64,000 bases of DNA from Streptomyces narbonensis (GTDB lineage Bacteria > Actinomycetota > Actinomycetes > Streptomycetales > Streptomycetaceae): NCBI RefSeq assembly GCF_014649015.1, contig NZ_BMSF01000025.1:1-64000 (forward strand), given 5' to 3'. Every line of letters begins with the position of its first letter. Position 1 is the stretch's first letter. A program made the position numbers and the translations under genes. Below the pieces are notes generated by a model. The model had not been told where the DNA came from. It was given only the letters and a program-made list of their open reading frames with translations, and made no database searches. This document shows, piece after piece, positions 28,531 to 35,363 of the stretch.

Positions 28531-28968
28531 TCAGCCCTTCTGCTTCCGGCGCCGTGCGGACGGCACCGTACGGCCGACGATCACAGTACGTCGCGCGGTG
28601 GCCGCGGGCACGCCCTCGGCCTCCCGACCGCGGCCGAGCGCCTTGCGCACGCCGTAGCCGAACGCGGCCACCTTGACGAGCGGGCCGCCGAAGGTGGAGG
28701 CGACGGTGGAGGAGAGCGCGGACGCGTTGGAGGTGACTTCCTGGACGTCCGAGGCGATGGCGTCGACCCGGTCGAGCTGGGTCTGTGCGGAGCGCACGGT
28801 CGCGGAGGCGTCCGCGAGCAGGGGAACCGCCTGCTCGGTCACGTCCGCCACCAGCTTGGTGGTCGCCTTGAGCGTCTGCGCCAGCCTCACCAGCACCACG
28901 GCGAGGAAGGAGACCAGGATCGCCCAGAAGACGGCCACCAGGATCCCGGCAACCTCTCCACCGGTCAC
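28531..28968 (-). CDS. DUF948-family membrane protein
   Basis: The 145-aa product starts with a membrane segment (GEVAGILVAVFWAILVSFLAVVLVRLAQTL). A heptad-rich amphipathic helix follows (TKLVADVTEQAVPLLADASATVRSAQTQLDRVDAIASDVQ, in sections), then a basic C-terminus. This is the DUF948 pattern, seen in proteins with methyl-accepting-like coiled coils. I chose GTG 28968 because the only upstream in-frame option is a TTG at 29013 before a poorly conserved stretch; neither has a strong ribosome-binding site. It heads the unit with the DUF6167-like gene and alaS. Confidence 0.78.
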   Translation of the reverse strand: MTGGEVAGILVAVFWAILVSFLAVVLVRLAQTLKATTKLVADVTEQAVPLLADASATVRSAQTQLDRVDAIASDVQEVTSNASALSSTVASTFGGPLVKVAAFGYGVRKALGRGREAEGVPAATARRTVIVGRTVPSARRRKQKG

Positions 28969-29095
28969 TCTGCACCGCTCTCTGCTGTCGTCGGCCCTTC
29001 GGGCCCTTGTCAAAAGTAGTCACCCGACCCTATCGCGCCCGGGCTGCCCGGCCGTACCGCATTACCGCCGCTGGGAAGGGAGTTACGGAATCCGA

Positions 29096-29129
29096 TTGTA
29101 CGGAGCGCGTGCGAATGAGTACGCTCCGT
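29096..29129 (+). promoter_or_regulatory. Promoter and operator-like inverted repeat for a leaderless transcript
   Basis: TTGTAC (29096-29101) and TACGCT (29120-29125) are 18 bp apart. The -10 ends 9 nt before the ATG at 29135, so the transcript would begin at or within about 3 nt of the start codon. An exact 8-bp inverted repeat, ACGGAGCG/CGCTCCGT (29100-29107 and 29122-29129), overlaps both promoter boxes, a position suited to repressor binding. Confidence 0.6.
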
Positions 29130-29134
29130 GTCCC

Positions 29135-31432
29135 ATGCGACGGAGCAATCTCCCGGCGGAGCCGAACCGGTTCGTCGGACGGGCCGCCGAGCAGGCCGAA
29201 CTGGCGCGACTCATCGAGGACTCACGCCTCGTCACGGTCGTCGGGGTGGGCGGGGTCGGCAAGACGCGGCTCGCGCTGCGCGTTGCCTCGGGGGCGCAGA
29301 AACGCTACGGCGACGAGGTGCGGCTCGCCGAGCTCGCACCGCTGCGCGATCCGGATCTGGTGGAACACGCCCTGGTCGAGGCGCTCGGGCTGACCGATCA
29401 CACGCTGCGGGGCCCGCGCGAGGTGCTGGTGGAGCATCTCGCGGAGCGGCGGCTCCTGCTGCTGCTCGACGGTTTCGAGCACCTGGTGGAGAGCTGCGCG
29501 CCGCTGGTGCGGGAGCTGCTCGCGCACGCTCCCGGGCTGACGGTGCTCGCGGTGGGCCGCCGCCCGCTGCGGGTGGCGGGCGAGGCCGTGTTCAGGCTGG
29601 CGCCGATGGGCGAGGCGGACGCGGTGGCGCTGCTCGCGGAGCGGGCCGCGGAGGCGGGCGCGCCGGTGGCGCCCGTGCACGACCACTCCGTGCAGGACCT
29701 TTCCGTACGCGCCTGTCCCGTACGCGACCGGCCCTTGCGCGACTCGGTGCACCGCTCCGTCCACGACGCCGCCCCACCGGACTGCGCGCACGACTCCCCC
29801 GCGTCCGCGGCCGTGCGTGAGCTCTGCCGGCGGCTCGACGGCATCCCGCTCGCCCTCGAACTGGCGGCCGGCCGGCTGCCGCTCCTCTCCGTCGAGCAGA
29901 TGCTGTGCCGTCTCGACGACCGGTTCCGGTTGCTCACGGTCGGTGCGCGCGGGGCGCTCCCCCGCCACCAGACGCTGCGGACGGCGATCGGCTGGAGCCA
30001 CGAGCTGTGCACCCCGGAGGAGCGCCTGCTGTGGGCGCGGCTCTCCGTCTTCGCCGGCCCCTTCGACCTGGAGGCGGTGGAGTACGTGTGCGGTGGCCCC
30101 GAGCTGCCGCCGGACCGGATCCTCGACCTGCTCGGCGGGCTGCTGGCGCAGTCGCTGGTGGCGCGCGAGGACACGCCCGCCGGCCCCGGCTACCGGATCC
30201 TGGACACGGTTGCGGACTACGGGGCGGAGTGGCTGGCCGCGCTCGGCGACACGGAGCGGCTGCGACGACGGCACCGCGACTGGTACATGGGCCTCGCGAC
30301 CTGGTGCGAGCTGGAGTGGTTCAGCCCGCGCCAGGCGGAGGTGGCGGCCCGGACGGACGCGGCCCTGCCGAACCTCCGGGCGGCCCTCGACCTGTGCCTC
30401 GAACTCCCGGACGACGCGCATCTCGCGCAGCACCTGGCGGGCACGCTCTGGTTCGCCTGGGTGGGCTGCGGGCGTCTCTCGGAGGGGCGGCACTGGCTGG
30501 AGCGGGCGCTCGCGCTGGAGTCCGGGCACGAGGAGGCCCGGCTGAAGGCGCTGTGGGTGCTCGGGTACGTGACGATCCTCCAGGGCGACGGCACGGCCGC
30601 GGTGGCGGCGCTCCACGAGTGCCGGGAGCGGGCCAGGGCCTCCAGGAACGCGCTGGCGGAGGCGTACGCGACGCACCGGATGGGCTGTCTGGCGCTGCTC
30701 TCGGACGACATGCCGCGGGCGGAGGAGTTGATCGGGCGGGCCCTGGAGTCGTACCGCGAACTCGGCGAGCTGAACAGCAACGTGCTGATGGGGCAGGTCG
30801 AGCTGGCGATGGCGCGGGCCTTCGGCGGCGACCTGGAGGGTGCGGTCGCGATCTGCCGGGAGGTGCGGGAGGTCTGCGAGGAGCGCGGGGAGCGCTGGAC
30901 CAGGGCGTACGCGCTCTACGTGCTCGCGTTCTCGGCGTGGACCCGGGGTGCGTTCGGGGAGGCGCGGGAGCTGCTCGACGAGTGCGTGACGATCAACCAC
31001 GCCTTCCGTGACCAGGTCGGCCTGGTTCTCGCGATCGAGCTGCTCGCGCTGGTGACGGTGAGCGAGGGCGACGCGGTGGAGGCTGCGGTGCTGCAGGGCG
31101 CGACGGTGCCGGTCTGGGACACGGTGGGCATCCAGCTCTTCGGCTCCGCCTCGTTCAACGGGCCGAGGACGCTGTGCGAGCAGCACGCGGGGGCGGCGCT
31201 GGGGCCGGAGGCGTACGCCGCGGCCTTGCGTGAGGGGCTGGGGCTCTCCTTGGACGCGGCGGTGGAGCGGGCGCTCGCGCACCGTCGGGGTCCGGCCGTC
31301 GGCGGCCCGGCGGGGACGGCCGGGCGGGCGGCTCCGCGTCCGTTCCGTACGGCCAGGTCGGCGGCGGCGGTCCCGGGAACGCGGAAGCCCGCCGGCTCCC
31401 CCACCGGAAAGGGTGGGGAAGCGGCGGGCTGA
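29135..31432 (+). CDS. NB-ARC-like ATPase with helical-repeat C-terminus (AfsR/LuxR-LAL-like, no DNA-binding domain seen)
   Basis: The 765-aa product begins RRSNLPAEPNRFVGRAAEQ, the typical start of Streptomyces regulatory ATPases. Walker A is VVGVGGVGKTRLALRVA (37-44), Walker B RLLLLLDGFEHLVE (106-119), and GIPLALELAAGRLPLLS is the GLPLA-like NB-ARC motif. From about residue 340 onward it has helical TPR-like repeats. A degenerate pentapeptide array interrupts the ATPase domain (181-212). I find no N-terminal SARP or C-terminal LuxR HTH; the last 50 residues are Ala/Pro/Arg-rich. No ribosome-binding site precedes the ATG and a -10 box sits 9 nt away, so it is probably leaderless. Role: likely a signalling ATPase; partner unknown. 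Confidence 0.85.
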   Translation: MRRSNLPAEPNRFVGRAAEQAELARLIEDSRLVTVVGVGGVGKTRLALRVASGAQKRYGDEVRLAELAPLRDPDLVEHALVEALGLTDHTLRGPREVLVEHLAERRLLLLLDGFEHLVESCAPLVRELLAHAPGLTVLAVGRRPLRVAGEAVFRLAPMGEADAVALLAERAAEAGAPVAPVHDHSVQDLSVRACPVRDRPLRDSVHRSVHDAAPPDCAHDSPASAAVRELCRRLDGIPLALELAAGRLPLLSVEQMLCRLDDRFRLLTVGARGALPRHQTLRTAIGWSHELCTPEERLLWARLSVFAGPFDLEAVEYVCGGPELPPDRILDLLGGLLAQSLVAREDTPAGPGYRILDTVADYGAEWLAALGDTERLRRRHRDWYMGLATWCELEWFSPRQAEVAARTDAALPNLRAALDLCLELPDDAHLAQHLAGTLWFAWVGCGRLSEGRHWLERALALESGHEEARLKALWVLGYVTILQGDGTAAVAALHECRERARASRNALAEAYATHRMGCLALLSDDMPRAEELIGRALESYRELGELNSNVLMGQVELAMARAFGGDLEGAVAICREVREVCEERGERWTRAYALYVLAFSAWTRGAFGEARELLDECVTINHAFRDQVGLVLAIELLALVTVSEGDAVEAAVLQGATVPVWDTVGIQLFGSASFNGPRTLCEQHAGAALGPEAYAAALREGLGLSLDAAVERALAHRRGPAVGGPAGTAGRAAPRPFRTARSAAAVPGTRKPAGSPTGKGGEAAG
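29675..29770 (+). repeat. Degenerate 15/12-bp tandem repeat inside the ATPase gene
   Basis: Four 15-bp units then three 12-bp units, each starting GTnC or similar, encode VHDHS-VQDLS-VRACP-VRDRP-LRDS-VHRS-VHDA. The array lies between Walker B and the GLPLA-like motif, in a loop position that is short in related ATPases. Confidence 0.75.
31386..31430. terminator. Terminator overlapping the 3' end of the ATPase gene
   Basis: Arms 31386-31405 and 31412-31430 pair over about 19 bp with a single bulge and a 6-nt loop. The hairpin lies within the last 15 codons of the ATPase gene and 37 bp from the rpsD stop, so it can serve both convergent genes. Confidence 0.65.
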
Positions 31433-31466
31433 ACACCGCGTGGGTGGTACTGCGCCGTTGCCGGTA

Positions 31467-32081
31467 TCAGCGGGCGTAGTACTCGACGACCAGCTGCTCG
31501 TCGCAGATGACCGGGATTTCCTTGCGGTTCGGGTCGCGGTCGAGGCGGAAGGCCAGGGCCTTCAGGTTGACCTGCAGGTAGCGCGGGGTCTCACCGTCGG
31601 CGGCGAAGCCACCCTCGCGGGCCATCTCGAACAGCGGCTTGGTGCGGCTGCGCTCGCGGACCATCACGACGTCGTCGGGACGGACGCGGAACGACGGCTT
31701 GTCGACCTTGCCACCGTTGACCTGGATGTGGCCGTGGACGACCATCTGGCGGGCCTGGTAGATGGTGCGGGCGATGCCCGAACGCAGGACCAGGGCGTCG
31801 AGGCGACGCTCGAGCTCGACGACCAGCGCCTCGCCCGTCTTGCCCTCGGCCTTCTTGGCACGGTCGTAGGCGCGCGCCATCTGGCGCTCGCTGATGTCGT
31901 ACTGGGCGCGCAGACGCTGCTTCTCGAGCAGACGGACCTTGTAGTCCGAGTTCTGCTTGCGGCCACGGCCGTGCTCGCCCGGCGGGTAGGGGCGGGCCTC
32001 GAAGTACTTGACGGCCTTCGGGGTCAGCGCGATGCCGAGGGCACGCGACTTCTTGACCTTGGGACGGGACTGGTTCGGCAT
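31467..32081 (-). CDS. rpsD: 30S ribosomal protein S4
   Basis: S4 nucleates 16S rRNA 5' domain assembly and in other bacteria represses its own mRNA. The 204-aa protein has the S4 RNA-binding domain (RRLDALVLRSGIARTIYQAR, MVVHGHIQVNGGKVDKPSF, VRPDDVVMVRE). The N-terminus lacks the four-cysteine zinc motif, so this is the zinc-independent (C-minus) form. It is not in an alpha operon here, as usual for Streptomyces. The ATG has AGAGAGG upstream. A leader of about 300 nt precedes it. Confidence 0.97.
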   Translation of the reverse strand: MPNQSRPKVKKSRALGIALTPKAVKYFEARPYPPGEHGRGRKQNSDYKVRLLEKQRLRAQYDISERQMARAYDRAKKAEGKTGEALVVELERRLDALVLRSGIARTIYQARQMVVHGHIQVNGGKVDKPSFRVRPDDVVMVRERSRTKPLFEMAREGGFAADGETPRYLQVNLKALAFRLDRDPNRKEIPVICDEQLVVEYYAR

Positions 32082-32439
32082 GAACCAACCTCTCTCATAA
32101 GAACGAAAACGGCTTCACCAGGGTTAGGGGAGGTCGCATCCGCAGCCGGGAAACCCGTCCGGTCCGTACGAGACGGACCTGTCGGGCAGCCGCTCCCAGG
32201 TCTGGGCACATACGTGCAGCACGCGAACGACCCATCGCCGCTCCCGGGAATCCGGGTGGTGATGGGTGGCCCGCGACACCTTCGAAGGTGCGCGACGCTC
32301 CTGGAAACCCCGCCCGAGGGCCGGGTCTCCGGCTGACTGTCCCGTTCTGGTGGCGCCGACCGGGGTCGGACACGGGACGCAGCAATCCGGACCAGTGTAC
32401 CGGGTGCGCGGGGCACCCTCGCACCGGGACCGAGCGGCC
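32082..32439 (-). promoter_or_regulatory. Long structured rpsD leader and promoter
   Basis: A TACACT -10 (complement of 32394-32399, within GGTACACTGG) would start a transcript near 32387, about 305 nt before rpsD. The -35 is not consensus. The leader can form several hairpins. These include a 14-bp perfect palindrome (32277-32290), a 7-bp stem 32161-32167/32173-32179, and 32230-32236 with 32261-32267. No open frame here looks coding. It is a candidate autoregulatory RNA. Confidence 0.5.
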
Positions 32440-33135
32440 TCAGTCGCAGGTGGCGAGGAGCTCCCGGACGGCCTCCTTCTCGGGCGGGGAGACCGTCAGG
32501 CCGTACTTCGCCTTGATCCCGGTCCAGCGTCGGCCGTACTCGCACCAGTACGCCGTGCGCGGGGGCTTCCACTTGTCCGGGGTCTTGCTGCTCTTCTCCT
32601 GGTTGGTCTGCTTGTCCGTGGCGAGCAGGACGTCCAGGTCGTTGGCGAAGACCAGGCGCCGCGCGGGCGTCCAGGCCCAGGCGCCCGCGCGCCAGGCCGC
32701 ACCGAGCGCGACGACGTGGTCGGTCTGGATCTCGGAGGGCTTGCGGTACGAGTAGGGCAGCCGCTTGCCGGAGTACGGGTCGTGGAGGACGCCCGAGAGG
32801 ACGACGCACGGGTTCCGGTCGCCGAGCCGCACCTCGGCGAGGTCCCGGCGCAGCACGTCGTCCCGGGTGTCACAGCCGTTGCGCCCGCCGGGGGCGTCGG
32901 TCTCATCGGACCAGCCGTCGCCGAAGGCGGAGCGCGCGTACGTCTGCCAGTTCCTCCCCCAGGCCACCGTCAGCGCGGCGAGCCGGGTCCTGGCCTCCGC
33001 CGCCGTCGGCGGGAAGCCCTGGGCGACGAGGGGGACGGCGGAGGGGCCGGCCGGCGGGTCCTCCGCCGGCGCCCGGGCGGGCACGCACCCGGCCACGGCG
33101 GCGGCCAGGACCAGCGCTCCGACGGTACGGATCAT
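32440..33135 (-). CDS. Secreted lipoprotein nuclease of the HNH / GmrSD C-terminal-like (DUF1524) family
   Basis: The 231-aa product has a lipoprotein signal peptide, MIRTVGALVLAAAVAGC, with Cys17 as the lipidation site. The mature part has RNGCDTRDDVLRRDL, then the His-Me core SEIQTDHVVALGAAWRAGAW (Asp139-His140) and LVFANDLDVLLATDKQTNQEKSSKTP. AYWCEYGRRWTGIKAKYGL follows. These are the motifs of the DUF1524-type HNH family common as secreted proteins in actinobacteria. It probably degrades DNA outside the membrane. It stops just upstream of the rpsD leader and follows rarA by 32 bp. Confidence 0.88.
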   Translation of the reverse strand: MIRTVGALVLAAAVAGCVPARAPAEDPPAGPSAVPLVAQGFPPTAAEARTRLAALTVAWGRNWQTYARSAFGDGWSDETDAPGGRNGCDTRDDVLRRDLAEVRLGDRNPCVVLSGVLHDPYSGKRLPYSYRKPSEIQTDHVVALGAAWRAGAWAWTPARRLVFANDLDVLLATDKQTNQEKSSKTPDKWKPPRTAYWCEYGRRWTGIKAKYGLTVSPPEKEAVRELLATCD

Positions 33136-33167
33136 GAGGGGAGCGTAGGCACGCCGTACGACGGCTG

Positions 33168-34526
33168 CTACTCGTCGCCCTTCAGACGGGTCCGCACCCG
33201 CTCCACCACGTCCGCGTAGCGCGCTTCCGCCCCGTAGCGGGTGGGCTCGTAGTACTGGCGGCCCCGGACCTCGTCCGGGGCGTACTGCTGGGCCGCGATG
33301 CCGCCCGGCACGTCGTGCGGGTACACGTACCCCTGGGCGTGGCCGAGCTTGGCCGCGCCCTTGTAGTGACCGTCGCGGAGGTGAGGCGGGACCGAGCCCG
33401 CGAGGCCGTTACGGACGTCCGCGAGTGCGGCGCCGATCGCCGTCGTCGCCGCGTTCGACTTCGGGGCCAGGGCCAGGGCGATCGTGGCGTGGCTCAGGGT
33501 GAGCGCGGCCTCCGGGAAGCCGATCATGGCGACGGCCTGCGCGGCGGCGACGGCGATCGGCAGCGCGTTGGGGTCGGCGAGGCCGATGTCCTCGCTCGCG
33601 GAGATCATCAGGCGCCGGGCGATGAAGCGCGGGTCCTCCCCCGCTTCGATCATCCGGGCCAGGTAGTGCAGGGCCGCGTCCACGTCCGAGCCGCGGATGG
33701 ACTTGATGAGCGCGCTGGCCACGTCGTAGTGCTGGTCGCCGTCCCGGTCGTACTTCACGGCCGCGCGGTCGACGGTCTCCTCGACCGTCTGGAGGGTGAT
33801 CTCCGGCTCGCGCTTGGCGATGGCCGCGCCGGCCGCCGCCTCCAGCGCGGTCAGGGCGCGGCGGGCGTCGCCGCCGGCGACCCGGAGGAGGTGGGCCTCG
33901 GCGTCCTCCGGCAGGGTCACGGCCCCGCCGAGCCCGCGCTCGTCGGTGAGGGCGCGGGCGAGGAGGCCGCGCAGGTCCTCGTCGGTGAGCGGCTCCAGGG
34001 TGAGGAGCAGCGAGCGGGAGAGCAGGGGGGAGATGATCGAGAAGTAGGGGTTCTCGGTGGTGGCGGCGATGAGCGTCACCCAGCGGTTCTCCACGGCGGG
34101 CAGGAGGGAGTCCTGCTGGGCCTTGGAGAAGCGGTGGATCTCGTCGAGGAAGAGGACGGTCTCCTTGCCGTAGCCGCCGGCGGCGCGCCGGGCGCCCTCG
34201 ATGACGGCCCGGACCTCCTTGACGCCCGCGGTGATCGCCGAGAGCTCCACGAAGCGCTTGTTGGTGGCCTTCGACACCACGTACGCCAGGGTGGTCTTCC
34301 CGATGCCGGGCGGGCCCCAGAGGATCACCGAGGAGGCGCCGGCGGGACCGCCGTCGCCGTCTCCCACGAGTCGGCGCAGCGGTGAGCCGGGCTTCAGCAG
34401 GTGCTGCTGGCCCACCACCTCGTCGAGGGTGCGGGGGCGCATCCGGACCGCCAGCGGGCTGCTGGACGGGTCCTTCTCCTGGCGGTCTTCGGCGGCTGCG
34501 GTAAAGAGGTCGGGCTCCACAGTCAT
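33168..34526 (-). CDS. rarA: Replication-associated recombination protein A (RarA/MgsA)
   Basis: RarA is a tetrameric AAA+ ATPase that works at stalled replication forks. The 452-aa protein has MRPRTLDEVVGQQHLL, Walker A LWGPPGIGKTTLAYV, and Walker B TVLFLDEIHRFSKAQQDSLLP. Sensor 1 follows (LIAATTENPYFSI), and the C-terminal MgsA domain contains RGSDVDAALHYLARM and YVYPHDVPGGIAAQQY. It is 36 bp after the VKOR gene in the same direction. Confidence 0.96.
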   Translation of the reverse strand: MTVEPDLFTAAAEDRQEKDPSSSPLAVRMRPRTLDEVVGQQHLLKPGSPLRRLVGDGDGGPAGASSVILWGPPGIGKTTLAYVVSKATNKRFVELSAITAGVKEVRAVIEGARRAAGGYGKETVLFLDEIHRFSKAQQDSLLPAVENRWVTLIAATTENPYFSIISPLLSRSLLLTLEPLTDEDLRGLLARALTDERGLGGAVTLPEDAEAHLLRVAGGDARRALTALEAAAGAAIAKREPEITLQTVEETVDRAAVKYDRDGDQHYDVASALIKSIRGSDVDAALHYLARMIEAGEDPRFIARRLMISASEDIGLADPNALPIAVAAAQAVAMIGFPEAALTLSHATIALALAPKSNAATTAIGAALADVRNGLAGSVPPHLRDGHYKGAAKLGHAQGYVYPHDVPGGIAAQQYAPDEVRGRQYYEPTRYGAEARYADVVERVRTRLKGDE

Positions 34527-34562
34527 GAAGCCTAGGTCACGCCACCGACAGTGCCGCCGCCG

Positions 34563-35189
34563 TCAGCTGGTCCAGAAGTCCCACCAGCGGGTCAGGATCA
34601 GCATCCCGATGATCCCGATGTGCAGGACGGGCAGGAGCCAGGTGAACTCGTCGAAGAAGGTCCTGAGGCCGCTGGGGGCGGGGATGACACCGCGCCGGAC
34701 GTTGTGCGAGGTCACGTACCAGAACATGACGATGGTGGCGACCCAGGCCAGGCAGCACCACAGGCAGAGCGAGTTGATCTCGTACAGCGACTGGTACATG
34801 AGCCAGGTGCAGAAGCCGACGCCGAAGAGGGTGCCGGCGTTGAGGCCGAGCCAGTACCAGCGGCGGTAGCGGGCGCCCGCGAGGAGGCCGACGCCGATCG
34901 CGATGACCACGGCGTACGTGACGAGGCCGAGCATCGGGTTGGGGAAGCCGAAGACCGCGGCCTGCTCGCTCTTCATGATGTTGCCGCAGGAGACGATCGG
35001 GTTGAGGCTGCAGCCCGGGGTGAAGCTCGGGTCCTCCAGGAGCTTGATCTTGTCGATCGTGATGATCCAGGAGGCGAGCAGGCCGGCCGCTCCGGTGATC
35101 ACGAGCAGCCAGGAGAAGGCCCGGCTCGCCCCGATCGTGCCGCCGCCGTCCCGGCCGGACGCGACCTCGTCCACCGCTGCCTTCGCCAT
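34563..35189 (-). CDS. Vitamin K epoxide reductase (VKOR) family protein
   Basis: Bacterial VKOR reoxidises a DsbA-like oxidase using quinone, so it drives disulfide formation outside the membrane. From ATG 35189 (MAKAAVDEVA) the protein has 208 aa and about five membrane segments. It has loop cysteines Cys60 and Cys68 (TPGCSLNPIVSCGNIM) and the active CLWC motif (142-145), the expected two pairs. A second ATG at 35231 adds 14 residues but has no ribosome-binding site; AGGTG precedes 35189. No fused or adjacent thioredoxin-like domain is visible, so its partner is elsewhere. Confidence 0.9.
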   Translation of the reverse strand: MAKAAVDEVASGRDGGGTIGASRAFSWLLVITGAAGLLASWIITIDKIKLLEDPSFTPGCSLNPIVSCGNIMKSEQAAVFGFPNPMLGLVTYAVVIAIGVGLLAGARYRRWYWLGLNAGTLFGVGFCTWLMYQSLYEINSLCLWCCLAWVATIVMFWYVTSHNVRRGVIPAPSGLRTFFDEFTWLLPVLHIGIIGMLILTRWWDFWTS

Positions 35190-35309
35190 GTCACCTGTTC
35201 CCTCGCTCGCCGGCCTTGTGGGCACGGACATTCTGCCGCACCGGGCTGTGTTCGGTGGACATAAGGACGTGGGCCGCCCCCTCCCGGACGCGCCCCCTCC
35301 CGGATCACG

Positions 35310-35350
35310 CGGAGGGGCCCGGACCGCTCCCCGCGGTCCGGGCCCCTCCG
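35310..35350 (-). terminator. hisS terminator
   Basis: A perfect 17-bp stem (35310-35326 with 35334-35350) has a 7-nt loop and starts 14 bp past the hisS stop. Confidence 0.85.
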
Positions 35351-35363
35351 TCCGTACGGTCCG

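Noticed and set aside
28969..29013. TTG 29013 as the DUF948 gene start
   Set aside because: The added residues are Arg-rich and precede the membrane segment oddly; GTG 28968 gives a standard short N-terminus.
29135..31432. Anti-phage STAND (Avs-like) defence system
   Set aside because: The ATPase and helical repeats fit loosely, but no nuclease or other effector domain is fused and the neighbours are housekeeping genes.
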